Assembly: GCA_900546995.1 (NCBI GenBank)
Contig: URFF01000079.1
Location: 1-6,390 of the forward strand
Source: an uncultured Sutterella sp.
GTDB taxonomy: Bacteria > Pseudomonadota > Gammaproteobacteria > Burkholderiales > Burkholderiaceae_F
Length of the DNA stretch: 6,390 bases
Direction: 5' to 3'
The stretch's first letter is position 1. Each line of letters starts with the position of its first letter. The notes beneath the pieces are model-generated. The model was not told the DNA's origin. It worked only from the letters and a program-made list of their open reading frames with translations, and did not search any database. This document shows, piece after piece, positions 5,873 to 6,390 of this stretch. The position numbers and the translations under genes were made by a program.

Positions 5873-6390
5873 CTACTTGTTTTCAGGCGCCTTTTCAATT
5901 GGGCGTTCACCGAAAATCCAATCAATAAATCCGCCTTTATTTCGAGAGCAAACGTAGACCTTGCCTTCCCCCTTGAATTTAAGAAGGATACCCTCGCCGG
6001 TCAGCTGACTGTTAACGAGTTTTCCAAACAGGCCGGATCGAGAGGAATTGATGGTCAATTCATAATCCAAAGATGCGTCCCATGCGACCAAGTGTCCGTT
6101 ATCGACCAAAAGTTTATGCCCTGGTTTGACTTCAAGCTCGCGAATCGAGCCGAAACCGGATACGGCCACCTGGCCGGAACCGAAAGTCCCCATCACGAAA
6201 AAACCACCGGAATCACCTAAAAGGGCACGCCCAAGTCCTTGCGATTTCACTTCCAACGAAACCGTGTCCGTTGATGCAAGAAAGGCGCCATCTGAGAGCA
6301 TGTATTGCCGCTCTCCGACTTCCAAAATCATGATATGGACGTAGGACGTAAATTCGAAATGAAGATCCTCAATGGAAACCCCATCATTTC
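5873..6390 (-). CDS. AIM24/TIGR00266-type protein, 3' part (start lies beyond the window)
   Basis: The frame is open from the right edge to a TAG at 5873-5875, giving 171 visible residues. The methionine at 6329-6331 is probably internal: the 19 codons upstream of it stay open to the edge, and this family needs an N-terminal half that is not in view. Family features are GAFLAS (34-39), a glycine-rich stretch with SGQVAVSGFGSI (71-82), VDNGHLVAWD (95-104) and the late TGEGILLKFKGEGKVYVCSRN (130-150), which matches the usual GEG...f.G.G.v..q.R ending. These proteins form compact beta-barrel-like repeats without known catalytic residues; the yeast namesake is mitochondrial, and bacterial members are mostly of unknown role. 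No signal peptide can be judged. It converges with the lyase unit across the terminator. Its last 20 or so residues are a variable tail (IEKAPENK). Confidence 0.82.
   Translation of the reverse strand, partial: NDGVSIEDLHFEFTSYVHIMILEVGERQYMLSDGAFLASTDTVSLEVKSQGLGRALLGDSGGFFVMGTFGSGQVAVSGFGSIRELEVKPGHKLLVDNGHLVAWDASLDYELTINSSRSGLFGKLVNSQLTGEGILLKFKGEGKVYVCSRNKGGFIDWIFGERPIEKAPENK

Noticed and set aside
1..6390. Search for CRISPR arrays, tRNA genes, insertion sequences, defence genes and tandem repeats
   Set aside because: None were seen by reading; the window is almost filled by ordinary coding sequence, and no stretch over 300 bases lacks a gene.

Overview
The window looks like chromosomal DNA of a Gram-negative proteobacterium, most likely a Betaproteobacterium of the order Burkholderiales. 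GC content is a little under 50% by eye, so a moderate-GC gut lineage such as Sutterellaceae/Parasutterella would fit. That assignment is inference from three things: the tadA-ldcA pairing, the HDIRQPL-type hybrid kinase, and an argininosuccinate-lyase-like protein of a kind I associate with that order. Coding density is high. I see no mobile element, CRISPR array, tRNA, rRNA or phage gene.

Layout. (1) Positions 1-122 (+) are the C-terminal end of a LuxR/NarL-type response regulator. Its stop overlaps, tail to tail, the stop of a gene on the other strand. (2) Positions 119-3791 (-) are a compact three-gene operon. In transcription order it holds a tRNA adenosine deaminase (TadA) carrying a 142-residue N-terminal extension of unknown function, an LD-carboxypeptidase (LdcA, family S66), and a six-helix membrane hybrid histidine kinase with a C-terminal receiver domain. 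The first two genes overlap by 8 bases and the last two are 12 bases apart. (3) Positions 3792-3900 are a divergent intergenic region. (4) Positions 3901-5768 (+) are a two-gene unit: a small exported protein with two cysteines, and a fumarase/aspartase-superfamily lyase resembling argininosuccinate lyase but lacking its usual catalytic histidine. A strong hairpin terminator at 5831-5861 ends the unit. (5) Positions 5873-6390 (-) are the 3' part of an AIM24/TIGR00266-type protein that runs off the right edge.

How the genes may work together. TadA makes inosine at the tRNA wobble position and LdcA trims recycled murein tetrapeptides; both are cytoplasmic housekeeping enzymes. The kinase is translated last in the same operon and probably signals to a response regulator, for which the truncated LuxR-type gene converging on it is the obvious candidate partner. 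The lyase and its small exported neighbour share an operon, but no shared pathway can be read from sequence.

The points most worth a second look are the divergent active site of the lyase, the TadA extension with a possible internal start, and an enlarged loop in the kinase receiver domain. I found no convincing evidence of a wholly new multi-gene system.
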